Positions 54,002-64,000 of a stretch of DNA of 64,000 nt are shown here, piece after piece. The DNA is taken from NCBI RefSeq assembly GCF_016950255.1, contig NZ_JACGFN010000001.1:3038001-3102000 (forward strand), written 5' to 3'. The position numbers and the translations under genes were made by a program. Each line of letters begins with the position of its first letter. Positions within the stretch are counted from its first letter, which is position 1. The notes under the pieces were generated by a model, which worked only from the letters and a program-made list of their open reading frames with translations, ran no database searches and was not told where the DNA came from. This DNA is from Pectobacterium brasiliense. GTDB lineage: Bacteria; Pseudomonadota; Gammaproteobacteria; Enterobacterales; Enterobacteriaceae.

Positions 54002-54140
54002 AGATTTAACAGAGTCTTTGAATGACAGACAAAAAGCGGAGTAACACCTCACATTGAGTGGTGTTCAGTTTAATGGTGATGCGGTGTTCACTAAGCAACA
54101 AGGCATTATTGGCTCTGTAACAGCTATGGGGCAAAAATGA
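53994..54140 (+). pseudogene. Small gene with an in-frame stop codon
   Basis: One frame runs from ATG 53994 to TGA 54138, 49 codons, with a single internal TAA at 54042-54044. Both halves read like protein (M-A-K-D-L-T-E-S-L-N-D-R-Q; then L-S-G-V-Q-F-N-G-D-A-V-F-T-K-Q-Q). Start overlaps the preceding decayed gene. The family is unknown. Confidence 0.55.
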
Positions 54141-54162
54141 CAAACGCAATAAGGTTAATTGA

Positions 54163-55188
54163 ATGACAGATAACATCCCACTTGCCCCTCAAGGTGAGTT
54201 TGTTCTTTTTACCAGTGCTGATGGGCAAACCCGTGTTGAGTGTCGCTTTGAGTCCGATACGTTGTGGCTTTCTCAGGCCATGATCGGTGAGTTATATGGA
54301 AAAGCGAAAGCGACCATTAGCGAACATATAAAAAATATTTTTGCTGAAGGTGAATTGGACGAAAATTCAGTTGTTCGGTTATACCGAACAACTGCGGCAG
54401 ATGGGAAATCATACAATGTCCAATACTTTAGCCTGCCACTGGTATTAGCGGTGGGGTATCGCGTCCGTTCAAGCCGCGGCACTCAGTTCCGCCAGTGGGC
54501 AACGCAAACCTTACAAGAGTACCTGATTAAAGGATTCGTTATGGATGACGAGCGCCTGAAAAATCCGCCCGTTGGTCATTCTGCGGTGCCAGATTATTTT
54601 GATGACTTGCTGGAGCGGATCCGCGATATCCGCGCCAGTGAGCGTCGCGTTTATCTGCGAGTCAAAGAAATCTTTACCATGGCTGCCGATTACGAGCCAT
54701 CCAACCAAGAAACCAACCGCTTCTTTCAAACTATCCAGAATAAGCTGCATTATGCCTGTACGCATATGACCGCGGCTGAGCTTATCGCCAGCCGTGTGGA
54801 TGCCAGCAAACCGGATATGGGTCTGACCAGCTATAAAGGCGATGAAGTCCGCAAAACCGACGTCACTGTTGCCAAGAACTATCTGCGTGAAGACGAAATC
54901 AAAGAGCTCAACCGCATCGTCAATATGTGGCTCGATTTTGCTGAAGACCAAGCCTTACGTCGCAAGCAGGTGTTCTTACAAGACTGGACCGATAAACTTG
55001 ACCAGTTTTTAAGTTTTAATGATCGGGACGTTTTAAATGGAGCAGGAAAAATCTCCAGAAAAGAGGCAGATGACAAAGCGAAATTGGAGTTTGATCGCTT
55101 TGCAGTACAGCGCCGTCGTTTAAAAGAAGCCGAAGGCGCACGGGCCAATATTGCAGCACTCAAGGCCATTCTCAAAAAAGACAAATAG
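54163..55188 (+). CDS. rhuM: RhuM-family virulence-associated protein
   Basis: The 341-residue protein belongs to the RhuM family, first seen in Salmonella SPI-3 and commonly in accessory DNA near restriction systems. It has an N-terminal DNA-binding-like part (W-L-S-Q-A-M-I-G-E-L-Y, residues about 30-60), the conserved R-T-T-A-A-D-G-K-S-Y-N-V-Q-Y block, and a helical C terminus. Biochemical role is unknown. It starts 23 bp after the decayed genes. The 209-bp stretch to mnmE holds only a terminator that acts on the mnmE strand. Confidence 0.82.
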   Translation: MTDNIPLAPQGEFVLFTSADGQTRVECRFESDTLWLSQAMIGELYGKAKATISEHIKNIFAEGELDENSVVRLYRTTAADGKSYNVQYFSLPLVLAVGYRVRSSRGTQFRQWATQTLQEYLIKGFVMDDERLKNPPVGHSAVPDYFDDLLERIRDIRASERRVYLRVKEIFTMAADYEPSNQETNRFFQTIQNKLHYACTHMTAAELIASRVDASKPDMGLTSYKGDEVRKTDVTVAKNYLREDEIKELNRIVNMWLDFAEDQALRRKQVFLQDWTDKLDQFLSFNDRDVLNGAGKISRKEADDKAKLEFDRFAVQRRRLKEAEGARANIAALKAILKKDK

Positions 55189-55327
55189 CCGCTACATCAA
55201 CGCGAGTGTTCCAGGATATGGATGGCCAGGTCGTTTATCTTGAATAGCATTCTCATACTCGATCTTACCCATGTCACGTGGACACAAAAATCCCTGACTC
55301 TTGGTGAAAGCGAATAGACATCAATGG

Positions 55328-55364
55328 AAAAAAGATCTCGCATAACAATCAGCTATGCGAGATC
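55328..55364 (-). terminator. Intrinsic terminator of mnmE
   Basis: On the minus strand an 11-bp perfect stem (55354-55364 with 55334-55344), loop nine bases, is followed by a T tract. It ends the mnmE transcript. Confidence 0.9.
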
Positions 55365-55397
55365 AGCGGAAGTGAATGGACGCTTACGAACTCAGCG

Positions 55398-56762
55398 TCA
55401 CTTCCCAATACAAAAACTCGAAAAGATACGCCCCAGCAGGTCGTCGGAGGTGAACTCGCCAGTGATTTCACTCAGGGACTGCTGCGCCAGCCGCAGTTCT
55501 TCAGCCAGCAATTCGCCCGCGTAGGCGCTCACCAGCTGTTCTTTCCCTTGAATCAGATGCTGTGCCGCCAGTTCCAGTGCTTGCAGGTGGCGACGTCGGG
55601 CCAGAAAACCGCCTTCCGTATTGCTGGTGAATCCCATGCTTTGCTTGAGATGGTCGCGCAGCGTATCGATGCCTTCACCCGTGCGGGCGGACAGTCGGAT
55701 AAGTGAGTGAGTATTCACCTCTTCGATGCCAAGCGTTTCGCCAGTCACGTCAGCTTTGTTGCGTACCACGGTAATCGGCAGCGTTTTTGGCAGGCGTGCC
55801 ATAAATTCTGGCCAGATTTGCTCAGGCTCGGTCGCCTGCGTGGTAGTGCCGTCTACCATGAACAGCACGCGATCGGCCTGTTCGATTTCCTGCCAGGCGC
55901 GCTCAATACCAATGCGTTCGACTTCATCGCTGGCATCGCGTAGCCCGGCGGTGTCGATGATATGCAGCGGCATGCCGTCGATATGGATGTGTTCACGTAG
56001 TACGTCGCGTGTCGTTCCGGCGATATCCGTCACAATGGCGGCTTCACGACCGGCTAACGCATTGAGTAAGCTGGATTTACCGGCATTAGGGCGACCTGCA
56101 ATTACGACTTTCATCCCTTCACGTAGCAGGCTCCCCTGATGCGCTTCGGCTCTGACGGCATCCAGATCGGCCATCACGCCATTGAGCTGTGCTTCAATTT
56201 TGCCATCGGAGAGAAAGTCGATCTCTTCATCTGGGAAGTCGATGGCAGCTTCGACGTAGATTCGCAGGTGAGTGAGTGCTTCCACTAACTGATTTATACG
56301 GGTCGAAAATACGCCTTGCAGAGAGTTCAGCGCTGAGCGGGCGGCCTGTTCTGAACTGGCGTCAATCAGATCGGCGATAGCTTCCGCCTGCGCGAGATCG
56401 AGTTTGTCGTTCAGGAAGGCACGTTCAGAGAATTCGCCAGGACGCGCAATGCGCACGGTAGATAGCGTCAGAATACGTTGCAGGAGCAAATCAAGAATAA
56501 CCGGACCGCCGTGACCCTGAAGCTCTAATACGTCTTCACCGGTAAAGGAGTTCGGGCCGGGAAACCAGAGGGCAATACCCTGATCGAGCGTGGTGCCGTT
56601 GGCATCACGGAACGGCAGATAATCGGCGTGACGCGGCTTGGGAAGTTTACCCAGAACGGCATGCGCCACGTCTGCGGCCGCCTGTCCTGAAATACGCAAA
56701 ATACCCACGCCTCCGCGTCCCGGTGGCGTGGCTTGGGCGACGATGGTGTCGGTATTACTCAT
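55398..56762 (-). CDS. mnmE: tRNA uridine-5-carboxymethylaminomethyl modification GTPase
   Basis: MnmE, with MnmG, modifies wobble uridine 34 of tRNAs. The 454-residue protein has a tetrahydrofolate-binding N domain (about 1-120), a helical domain split around an inserted G domain with Walker A GRPNAGKS at residues 223-230, and the C-terminal catalytic C-I-G-K (Cys451). Length is that of E. coli. Located downstream of yidC in the usual rpmH-rnpA-yidD-yidC-mnmE order. Confidence 0.97.
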   Translation of the reverse strand: MSNTDTIVAQATPPGRGGVGILRISGQAAADVAHAVLGKLPKPRHADYLPFRDANGTTLDQGIALWFPGPNSFTGEDVLELQGHGGPVILDLLLQRILTLSTVRIARPGEFSERAFLNDKLDLAQAEAIADLIDASSEQAARSALNSLQGVFSTRINQLVEALTHLRIYVEAAIDFPDEEIDFLSDGKIEAQLNGVMADLDAVRAEAHQGSLLREGMKVVIAGRPNAGKSSLLNALAGREAAIVTDIAGTTRDVLREHIHIDGMPLHIIDTAGLRDASDEVERIGIERAWQEIEQADRVLFMVDGTTTQATEPEQIWPEFMARLPKTLPITVVRNKADVTGETLGIEEVNTHSLIRLSARTGEGIDTLRDHLKQSMGFTSNTEGGFLARRRHLQALELAAQHLIQGKEQLVSAYAGELLAEELRLAQQSLSEITGEFTSDDLLGRIFSSFCIGK

Positions 56763-56830
56763 GATGTTCTCTCTGCATTGATGCCTGTCTGGCAGGCTAT
56801 TTTACGTATCGTTGGCTGATAAAACAGCCA

Positions 56831-56861
56831 TTAAAAAAATAAGGCGGTCAATGACCGCCTT
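56831..56861 (-). terminator. Intrinsic terminator between yidC and mnmE
   Basis: On the minus strand an AAGGCGGT/ACCGCCTT stem is followed by T-rich sequence (TTATTTTTTTAA), 30 bp behind the yidC stop. It partly insulates mnmE. Confidence 0.8.
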
Positions 56862-56891
56862 ACGCTTTCTATCGGTTAGCCATCAACCGGA

Positions 56892-58526
56892 TTATTTTTT
56901 CTCGCGGCTATGCAAGCCACGTTTTTCCAGACCGCGGTAGATCAACTGCTGCTGGAGAATGGTAACCAGGTTGCTGACGATGTAGTACATAACCAGACCT
57001 GACGGGAACCACAGGAAGAAGACCGTAAAGATGACCGGCATGTAGGTCATGATCTTCTGCTGCATTGGGTCGGTCACGGTGGTTGGTGACATCTTCTGGA
57101 TGAAGAACATCGTCACGCCCATCAGGATCGGCAGAATGTAGTACGGGTCTTGTGCAGACAGGTCATGAATCCACAGCGCGAACGGCGCGTGACGCAGTTC
57201 AACAGAGCCCATCAGCATGTAATACAGTGCCAGGAAGATTGGCATCTGAATCAGCAGTGGGAAGCAGCCGCCCAGCGGGTTCACTTTCTCTGACTTGTAC
57301 AGCGCCATCATTTCCTGACTCATGCGCTGTTTGTCATCACCAATACGCTCACGCATCGCCTGCAGTTTAGGCTGCAGCAAGCGCATTTTCGCCATAGAGG
57401 TGTATTGCGCTTTCGTCAGCGGGTACATGATACCGCGCACGATAAAGGTAATGGCAATGATGGAGAAGCCCCAGTTGCCAATAAAGCTGTGCAGGAATTT
57501 CAGCAGCTTAAACAGCGGCTGAGAAATAAACCACAGCCAGCCGTAATCGACAGTCAGATCCAGATGCGGTGCGACAGCAGCCATCTTGTCCTGAATTTCC
57601 GGGCCGACCCACAGAGTGGTTTTCAGATCCTGTTGGCTACCTGCGGCAACCACAACCGGAGCGGATTTGAAGCCAATGGCGGCCTGACCGTTACCCAGTT
57701 TACTGGTGTAGAAGGTGTTAGCGCCTGCCGTAGTTGGGATCCACGCGGTTGCGAAGTACTGTTGCAGCATCGCTACCCAGCCACCGTTGGTGGTGATGTT
57801 CAGGTTTTCGTCCATGTCGCTGAAGCTGTACTTTTTGTACTTGTCTTCACTGGAAGAGAACGCCGCGCCACGATAAGTGTGCAGTGCAAAGTTGCTGCTG
57901 CCGGTATCGCGGTGCTTAGGTAATTCGATAGATTGCTTTAACTGACCGAACAACGTGAGTTCCAGAGGCTGAGCGCTGGTGTTGTTGACGCTATAGTCAA
58001 CGTTCAGTGCATAGTCGCCACGTTTCAGAACGAACGTTTTGGTATAGGTTACGCCGTCAGCCGCAGTGTATGTCATCGGGATGCGCAGTTCGCTCTGACC
58101 ATCTGCCAGCTCGAAGCTATCTTGCGTGGTGGTAAACAGCGGACGCGGGCCGTTAGCCGGGTTGTCCGGGCCGTTTTTGCCAGTCAAACCGCTCTGAGCC
58201 TGATAGACAAACTCGGATGTGGTTTCCAGCAGGTGGAAAGGTTTATCTGAACCCAATGTGTCCGGGTAAGCCAGCAGATGCGCTTGCTCGATGTCACCGC
58301 CACGCGTGTTGATTGTCAGCGACAGCACATCGGTTTTCACCGTGATCAGTTTGCCTTGACCGCTGGCAGGTACGCCCTGGTTGGTAGCATCACCGGTCAC
58401 TGCGTTCGTCGCCTGCTGTATGGCCTGCGTGGTTGCTGGCGGATTTTTATCCGTCTCCCAAGCCTGCCAAAGCATAAAGGTTACGAATAGCAGAGCGATG
58501 AGAAGAAGATTGCGTTGCGAATCCAT
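56892..58526 (-). CDS. yidC: Membrane protein insertase YidC
   Basis: YidC inserts and folds inner membrane proteins with or without SecYEG. The 544-residue protein has an N-terminal membrane helix (about 5-20), a large periplasmic domain (about 60-345) and a C-terminal block with five membrane helices (about 350-530). Length and layout fit the enterobacterial form. It overlaps nothing and follows yidD by two bases on the same strand. Confidence 0.97.
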   Translation of the reverse strand: MDSQRNLLLIALLFVTFMLWQAWETDKNPPATTQAIQQATNAVTGDATNQGVPASGQGKLITVKTDVLSLTINTRGGDIEQAHLLAYPDTLGSDKPFHLLETTSEFVYQAQSGLTGKNGPDNPANGPRPLFTTTQDSFELADGQSELRIPMTYTAADGVTYTKTFVLKRGDYALNVDYSVNNTSAQPLELTLFGQLKQSIELPKHRDTGSSNFALHTYRGAAFSSSEDKYKKYSFSDMDENLNITTNGGWVAMLQQYFATAWIPTTAGANTFYTSKLGNGQAAIGFKSAPVVVAAGSQQDLKTTLWVGPEIQDKMAAVAPHLDLTVDYGWLWFISQPLFKLLKFLHSFIGNWGFSIIAITFIVRGIMYPLTKAQYTSMAKMRLLQPKLQAMRERIGDDKQRMSQEMMALYKSEKVNPLGGCFPLLIQMPIFLALYYMLMGSVELRHAPFALWIHDLSAQDPYYILPILMGVTMFFIQKMSPTTVTDPMQQKIMTYMPVIFTVFFLWFPSGLVMYYIVSNLVTILQQQLIYRGLEKRGLHSREKK

Positions 58527-58528
58527 CG

Positions 58529-58786
58529 TTAATGTTCTCTGTTATTGTCGGTTTTTGGCGGTACGGGATCATCACCACCAGGGTTCAAAGGATGGCATTT
58601 TAATACGCGTTTAAGCGTCAACCAACAGCCTTTTATCATGCCGAACCTGCGTATTGCTTCAATACCGTATTGCGAGCACGTTGGCCGGAACCGACAATGC
58701 GGTCCGAGCAACGGGCTGATAACGAGTTGATAACCGCGTATCAACCCGATCAGGAGTCGGGAGCCAAACGACAATGCCGACGCCAT
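58529..58786 (-). CDS. yidD: Membrane protein insertion efficiency factor
   Basis: The 85-residue YidD has the conserved P-L-L-G-P-x-C-R-F-x-P-T-C-S-x-Y segment (residues about 25-40) and L-K-C-H-P motif. It assists YidC-dependent insertion. It overlaps the end of rnpA by 37 bp, the usual arrangement. Confidence 0.94.
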   Translation of the reverse strand: MASALSFGSRLLIGLIRGYQLVISPLLGPHCRFRPTCSQYGIEAIRRFGMIKGCWLTLKRVLKCHPLNPGGDDPVPPKTDNNREH

Positions 58787-59109
58787 AGTTTTTCCAATGC
58801 TTCCGTCAGGGTACGGTTATCCAGTTCAGACACCCCTTTTTTCACAAGCACCACAAAGTCCATTGAAGGCAATGAATGTTGGTGCAGGCGAAAGCTTTCG
58901 CGCGTCAGGCGTTTAATCCGATTGCGTTCATGAGCACGTTTTACATGCTTTTTGGCGACGGTAAGACCGATGCGGGGATGCCCCAGCGAGTTCAGGCGGC
59001 CGAGAATGGTGATGTGCGGCGTGCCAGCCCGTTGCGGTTGCTGGAAGACGAAAGTGAAATGACTGGGAGTTAACAAACGTAACTCCCTGGGAAATGCTAG
59101 CTTAACCAC
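58750..59109 (-). CDS. rnpA: Ribonuclease P protein component
   Basis: RnpA is the protein subunit of RNase P, which matures tRNA 5' ends. The 119-residue basic protein has the RNR motif in [10 protein letters not shown] near residue 58-67 and starts with GTG as in E. coli. It lies between rpmH and yidD. Confidence 0.96.
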   Translation of the reverse strand: MVKLAFPRELRLLTPSHFTFVFQQPQRAGTPHITILGRLNSLGHPRIGLTVAKKHVKRAHERNRIKRLTRESFRLHQHSLPSMDFVVLVKKGVSELDNRTLTEALEKLWRRHCRLAPDS

Positions 59110-59127
59110 TCGGTGGGTTAGCTTTTA

Positions 59128-59280
<153 letters not shown>

Positions 59281-59389
59281 CTAAACTTGGAAAATTATAA
59301 CTTCACAGTAAACGCGTTTGGCTGTTCGGCGTGAAAAAATGACCGACGCCTCAATCGCATATCACAGCTATATAACGGAAAGAGGCAGG

Positions 59390-59418
59390 ATTGTAATAAT
59401 TGTACAGTCCTGAGTCAA
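59390..59418 (-). promoter_or_regulatory. rpmH promoter
   Basis: On the minus strand TTGACT (59413-59418) and TACAAT (59390-59395) are spaced by 17 bp, a strong sigma-70 promoter about 120 bp upstream of rpmH. A nearer TATAAT (59294-59299) with poor -35 may be a second start. Confidence 0.75.
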
Positions 59419-59529
59419 TTAACATCACACTTAACACGCCAGCCATTCCGATTATTTTTGGAATTTCTGCCTGCCAGAGCACAGAAAAGGCGTAGACGCG
59501 CGGGCAGGGAATTATACGGACTCTGCTGC

Positions 59530-59800
59530 AAAGCGCAAGGATCCTCCAACGATCTGTCCGACAAGATCATGATCGATGTCACCGTAACGATCGTGCCTCC
59601 GAGGGTATGCTTGGGTGCGCTTCATCGCAGGCGGATAAAATGTGTGCTAGCCGCCCCTTTGCCGTGTTGCGGGGTGCTGCGATAAGAATAGCCTGTGGAT
59701 AAAAAGGATCGAAACTGTGCAGAAGGGGAAGATCTCTTCGGCGGATTAGGTTATGATCCGCGGTTCCGTTAGCGATCCTTTTGACGGGATCGTCGGAGTA
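59530..59800. promoter_or_regulatory. dnaA control region: DnaA box and GATC cluster
   Basis: The 675-bp rpmH-dnaA gap contains a perfect DnaA box (TGTGGATAA, 59694-59702, complement TTATCCACA) and ten GATC sites within roughly 270 bp. This is the layout of a dnaA promoter region that is autoregulated by DnaA and sensitive to Dam methylation/SeqA. Exact transcription starts are not identified; 59803-59943 shows nothing further that I can name except the ribosome site. Confidence 0.7.
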
Positions 59801-59943
59801 AACCGCCGCGCTACGTGGTGTGCCTGCTGTCTGTATTGTGAATGAAACAATCGTGGATGACGCAGGTGCCAAAAAATCATGAGTCACATAAATAACGTCT
59901 TATTCTTTTCTTTTTGATCGTTCTTGTTCGAGTGGAGTCCGCC

Positions 59944-61341
59944 GTGTCACTTTCGCTTTGGCAGCAGTGTCTTGCCCGTTTGCAGGATGAGTTACCTGCC
60001 ACAGAATTCAGTATGTGGATACGCCCGTTGCAGGCGGAGCTGAGTGATAACACTCTGGCGCTCTACGCCCCCAATCGTTTTGTGCTGGATTGGGTTCGTG
60101 ATAAATACTTAAATAATATCAATGTCCTGCTGAATGATTTCTGCGGGATGGATGCCCCTTTACTGCGTTTCGAAGTGGGGAGCAAACCGCTGGTTCAGGC
60201 AGTAAGCCAGCCGGCGCAGTCGCACCACAATCCTGTCAGCGTTGCGCGGCAACAGCCAGTGCGTTCGGCTCCGGTACGGCCAAGTTGGGATAACTCGCCG
60301 GTACAGGCAGAGCATACCTACCGTTCGAATGTGAACCCCAAGCATACGTTTGATAACTTCGTTGAGGGTAAATCGAACCAGCTAGCCCGTGCAGCGGCGC
60401 GTCAGGTGGCTGATAACCCCGGCGGCGCGTATAACCCGCTGTTTCTGTATGGCGGCACTGGCTTAGGTAAAACGCACTTATTGCACGCGGTGGGGAATGG
60501 CATCATTGCCCGCAAACCCAATGCGAAAGTGGTTTACATGCACTCCGAGCGTTTCGTGCAGGATATGGTGAAAGCGTTGCAGAACAATGCGATTGAGGAA
60601 TTCAAACGCTACTACCGTTCTGTTGATGCGCTGCTAATCGATGATATCCAATTCTTTGCTAATAAAGAGCGCTCGCAAGAAGAGTTCTTTCATACCTTTA
60701 ATGCGTTGCTGGAAGGCAACCAGCAAATCATCCTGACGTCTGACCGCTACCCGAAAGAGATCAACGGCGTGGAAGATCGCCTGAAATCCCGCTTTGGTTG
60801 GGGGTTAACGGTCGCGATTGAACCGCCAGAGCTGGAAACCCGCGTGGCGATTCTGATGAAGAAAGCGGATGAAAACGACATCCGTCTGCCTGGTGAAGTG
60901 GCGTTCTTTATTGCCAAACGCCTGCGTTCTAACGTGCGTGAGCTGGAAGGCGCACTGAACCGCGTTATCGCGAATGCCAATTTTACCGGCCGCTCGATCA
61001 CTATTGATTTTGTGCGTGAGGCGCTGCGCGATCTGCTGGCGTTGCAGGAAAAACTGGTTACTATCGACAATATTCAAAAGACCGTGGCGGAATACTATAA
61101 AATCAAGGTAGCCGACCTGCTGTCTAAACGTCGTTCCCGCTCGGTGGCGCGTCCGCGCCAGATGGCGATGGCGTTGGCGAAAGAACTGACGAATCACAGC
61201 CTGCCGGAAATCGGCGATGCCTTTGGCGGGCGTGACCATACGACGGTGTTGCATGCCTGCCGCAAGATTGAGCAGTTGCGTGAAGAAAGCCACGACATCA
61301 AAGAAGATTTTTCCAATTTAATCAGAACTCTATCGTCATAA
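59944..61341 (+). CDS. dnaA: Chromosomal replication initiator DnaA
   Basis: DnaA binds DnaA boxes and opens oriC. The 465-residue product starts with GTG at 59944 (V-S-L-S-L-W-Q-Q-C), supported by TGGAG at 59933-59937; the upstream ATT-rich frame is not used. Domain I spans 1-90, domain II a variable proline/glutamine linker (about 85-130), domain III an AAA+ ATPase with Walker A at residues 170-177, and domain IV the G-G-R-D-H-T-T-V signature. Gap to dnaN is four bases. Confidence 0.97.
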   Translation: MSLSLWQQCLARLQDELPATEFSMWIRPLQAELSDNTLALYAPNRFVLDWVRDKYLNNINVLLNDFCGMDAPLLRFEVGSKPLVQAVSQPAQSHHNPVSVARQQPVRSAPVRPSWDNSPVQAEHTYRSNVNPKHTFDNFVEGKSNQLARAAARQVADNPGGAYNPLFLYGGTGLGKTHLLHAVGNGIIARKPNAKVVYMHSERFVQDMVKALQNNAIEEFKRYYRSVDALLIDDIQFFANKERSQEEFFHTFNALLEGNQQIILTSDRYPKEINGVEDRLKSRFGWGLTVAIEPPELETRVAILMKKADENDIRLPGEVAFFIAKRLRSNVRELEGALNRVIANANFTGRSITIDFVREALRDLLALQEKLVTIDNIQKTVAEYYKIKVADLLSKRRSRSVARPRQMAMALAKELTNHSLPEIGDAFGGRDHTTVLHACRKIEQLREESHDIKEDFSNLIRTLSS

Positions 61342-61345
61342 CACT

Positions 61346-62446
61346 ATGAAATTTATTGTTGAACGCGAACGTCTGTTAAAGCCATTACAACAGGTCAGCA
61401 GCCCGCTGGGCGGCCGACCGACTTTACCGATTCTGGGCAACCTGCTGATTCAGGTGACGGAAGGCGCGCTGTCGCTGACCGGTACCGATCTGGAAATGGA
61501 AATGGTGGCGAAGGTTGCGCTGACGCAGCCGCATGAGCCGGGCGCTACGACCGTCCCTGCTCGCAAACTGTTTGATATTTGCCGGGGTTTGCCGGAAGGC
61601 GCGGAAATCACGATTATGCTGGATGGCGATCGCATGCTGGTGCGTTCTGGCCGCAGCCGTTTCTCGCTGTCCACGCTGCCCGCAGCGGATTTCCCTAATC
61701 TGGACGACTGGCAGAGCGAGGTTGAATTCTCGCTGCCGCAGGCGACGATGAAGCGTTTGATCGAAGCGACGCAGTTTTCGATGGCGCATCAGGATGTCCG
61801 TTACTATCTCAACGGTATGCTGTTTGAAACCGAAGGCGAAGAGCTGCGCACGGTTGCGACCGATGGTCACCGTCTGGCGGTTTGCTCCATGCCAGTTGGG
61901 CAATCTTTACCGTCACATTCGGTGATCGTACCGCGTAAAGGCGTGATGGAGTTGGTGCGTCTGCTGGATGGCGGTGATACCCCGCTGCAACTGCAAATCG
62001 GCAGCAACAATATTCGCGCGCATGTCGGCGACTTCATTTTCACGTCAAAGCTGGTCGATGGGCGTTTCCCGGATTATCGCCGCGTATTGCCGAAGAACCC
62101 GGATAAAACGCTGGAAGCCAGCTGCGATTTACTCAAGCAGGCCTTCTCCCGTGCGGCAATTCTATCGAATGAAAAATTCCGCGGTGTGCGTCTGCATCTG
62201 ATTCAGAATCAGCTCAAAATTACTGCTAACAACCCAGAGCAGGAAGAAGCGGAAGAGATTCTGGATGTGCAGTACGACGGCACCGAGATGGAAATTGGCT
62301 TTAACGTTAGCTACGTACTGGATGTGCTGAACGCGCTGAAGTGCGAAGGGGTGCGTTTACTGCTGACCGATTCCGTTTCCAGCGTGCAGATCGAAGATAG
62401 CGCCAGCCGGGCGGCGGCCTATGTCGTCATGCCAATGCGGTTGTAG
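61346..62446 (+). CDS. dnaN: DNA polymerase III sliding clamp (beta)
   Basis: The 366-residue beta clamp encircles DNA and tethers polymerase III; the length matches E. coli and the C-terminal V-V-M-P-M-R-L ending is conserved. It lies four bases behind dnaA and is likely cotranscribed. A hairpin follows at 62454. Confidence 0.98.
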   Translation: MKFIVERERLLKPLQQVSSPLGGRPTLPILGNLLIQVTEGALSLTGTDLEMEMVAKVALTQPHEPGATTVPARKLFDICRGLPEGAEITIMLDGDRMLVRSGRSRFSLSTLPAADFPNLDDWQSEVEFSLPQATMKRLIEATQFSMAHQDVRYYLNGMLFETEGEELRTVATDGHRLAVCSMPVGQSLPSHSVIVPRKGVMELVRLLDGGDTPLQLQIGSNNIRAHVGDFIFTSKLVDGRFPDYRRVLPKNPDKTLEASCDLLKQAFSRAAILSNEKFRGVRLHLIQNQLKITANNPEQEEAEEILDVQYDGTEMEIGFNVSYVLDVLNALKCEGVRLLLTDSVSSVQIEDSASRAAAYVVMPMRL

Positions 62447-62453
62447 AATTATC

Positions 62454-62474
62454 GGGCAAGTTTACTTGCCCTTT
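62454..62474 (+). terminator. Weak hairpin between dnaN and recF
   Basis: A GGGCAAG/CTTGCCC stem with a four-base loop precedes a short T run. It likely lowers recF expression relative to dnaN. Confidence 0.55.
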
Positions 62475-62495
62475 CATCATTAAGATAACTGCAAC

Positions 62496-63581
62496 ATGGC
62501 TCTTACTCGTCTTCTCATCAAAGATTTCCGTAACATTGAGGCGGCCGATCTGGCGCTGGTTCCCGGCTTTAATTTTTTAGTGGGTGCCAACGGCAGCGGT
62601 AAAACCAGCGTGCTGGAAGCGATTTATACGCTAGGGCACGGGCGGGCGTTTCGTAGCATCCAGGCGGGGCGCGTGATTCGTCACGATCAGCCAGAATTTG
62701 TACTGCATGGTCGTATTGATGGTACGGAAACGGAGCGATCCGTTGGGTTAAGCAAAAACCGTCAGGGCGACAGCAAGGTACGGATTGACGGCAGCGACGG
62801 CCATAAAGTCGCTGAACTGGCGCAACTGCTACCGATACAGCTGATCACTCCGGAAGGATTTACCCTGCTCAACGGCGGCCCGAAATTTCGTCGCGCCTTT
62901 CTCGACTGGGGCTGTTTCCATAATGAACCCGGATTTTTCGCGGCCTGGAGCAACATGAAGCGTTTGTTGCGTCAGCGTAATGCGGCGCTGCGTCAGGTGA
63001 GTCACTATGGGCAACTTAGAGCCTGGGATCAGGAACTAGTGCCGCTGGCGGAACGTATCAGCGAATGGCGTGCGCAATACAGCGCGGCGATTGCCAATGA
63101 TATCGCCACGACCTGTACGCAATTTTTGCCTGAATTTTCTCTCAGTTTCTCTTTCCAGCGCGGCTGGGATAAAGAAAGTGAGTATGCAGAACTGCTGGAA
63201 CGGCAGTTCGAACGCGACCGTATGTTAGGTTATACGGCGCTGGGGCCGCATAAAGCCGACTTCCGCATCCGCGCCAGCGGCGTGGCCGTCGAGGATATGC
63301 TGTCCCGTGGTCAGCTCAAGCTACTGATGTGTGCGCTGAGGCTGGCTCAGGGTGAATTTCTCACCCGTCAGAACGGACTGCGCTGTCTGTATCTGATCGA
63401 TGATTTTGCTTCCGAACTGGATAGTACCCGCCGCCGTTTGCTAGCCGAACGGTTAAAAGCCACCCATGCACAGGTTTTTGTTAGTGCCGTCAGCGCTGAA
63501 CAGATAGAGGACATGGTTGGTGAAAAGGGCAAGATGTTCCGCGTAGAACAGGGTAAAATAACGGTTCAATCACAGGACTAA
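62496..63581 (+). CDS. recF: DNA replication and repair protein RecF
   Basis: RecF loads RecA at gaps with RecOR. The 361-residue SMC-like ATPase has Walker A G-A-N-G-S-G-K-T at residues 30-37 and a C-terminal signature/Walker B (S-R-G-Q-L-K and L-I-D-D-F-A). It lies in the invariant dnaN-recF-gyrB order. Confidence 0.97.

Positions 63582-64000
<419 letters not shown>

Noticed and set aside
59458..59887. Small frames in the rpmH-dnaA gap
   Set aside because: They lie in a region rich in regulatory sites, on both strands, and show no conserved protein features.

Overview
The window is a stretch of chromosome from an enterobacterium, most likely Pectobacterium or a close soft-rot relative. The core gene order matches the region of the Escherichia coli chromosome from atpIBEFHAGDC through glmUS, pstSCAB-phoU, yieH/adeP, mnmE-yidC-yidD-rnpA-rpmH and dnaA-dnaN-recF-gyrB. 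The lineage clue is a family 9 periplasmic pectate lyase gene (pelX type) with a KdgR-box-like operator, sitting between atpC and glmU. Genus and species are inference; no search was possible.

Layout. 1-545: regulatory region with a strong -10/-35 pair and a perfect CRP-like palindrome. 546-7462: the nine-gene ATP synthase operon, ending in a strong terminator. 7540-9981: bidirectional terminator, a ~97-bp palindromic repeat and pelX on the minus strand. 10306-13698: glmU and glmS, which make UDP-GlcNAc precursors. 13965-30616: a ~16.7-kb aryl polyene (APE) pigment cluster, consisting of a lipoprotein, a methyltransferase and apeC to apeR, followed by a DUF4026/DUF2314 gene. It fills the glmS-pstS interval, directly downstream of the Tn7 target at the end of glmS. 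30687-35531: Pho boxes, pstSCAB and phoU. 35523-44159: a divergent HTH-cupin regulator/BenE-type transporter pair with a duplicated operator, a VirK/YbjX protein, an amino-acid ABC transporter without an ATPase gene, yieH, adeP, and a phosphopantetheinyl-transferase-like protein with degenerate motifs. 44349-46891: hydN-like and aegA-like Fe-S redox genes. 47318-49023: three consecutive lipoprotein-type genes (CsgG family, DUF4810, DUF799). 49146-52712: two divergent regulator/target pairs, smvA/smvR and a qorB/HxlR pair. 52713-55364: an AT-richer islet with a RelB/DinJ-type protein, two decayed small genes and a RhuM-family gene. 55398-64000: mnmE, yidC, yidD, rnpA, rpmH on the minus strand, then dnaA, dnaN, recF and the start of gyrB.

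How the genes work together. The APE cluster carries acyl carrier proteins, an activating ligase, ketosynthases, a ketoreductase, two dehydratases, acyl/glycosyl transferases, a thioesterase and an LolA/MMPL/lipoprotein export set. These would build an aryl polyene and place it in the outer membrane. No gene for the aromatic starter is present, so it must come from elsewhere. The pst-phoU block is the phosphate sensor-transporter. The rpmH-rnpA-yidD-yidC-mnmE and dnaA-dnaN-recF-gyrB blocks diverge from a 675-bp region with a perfect DnaA box and many GATC sites.

The least explained parts are the CsgG/DUF4810/DUF799 lipoprotein operon, the DUF4026 gene behind the APE operon, the degenerate phosphopantetheinyl-transferase-like gene, and the RelB-like/decayed-gene/RhuM islet.
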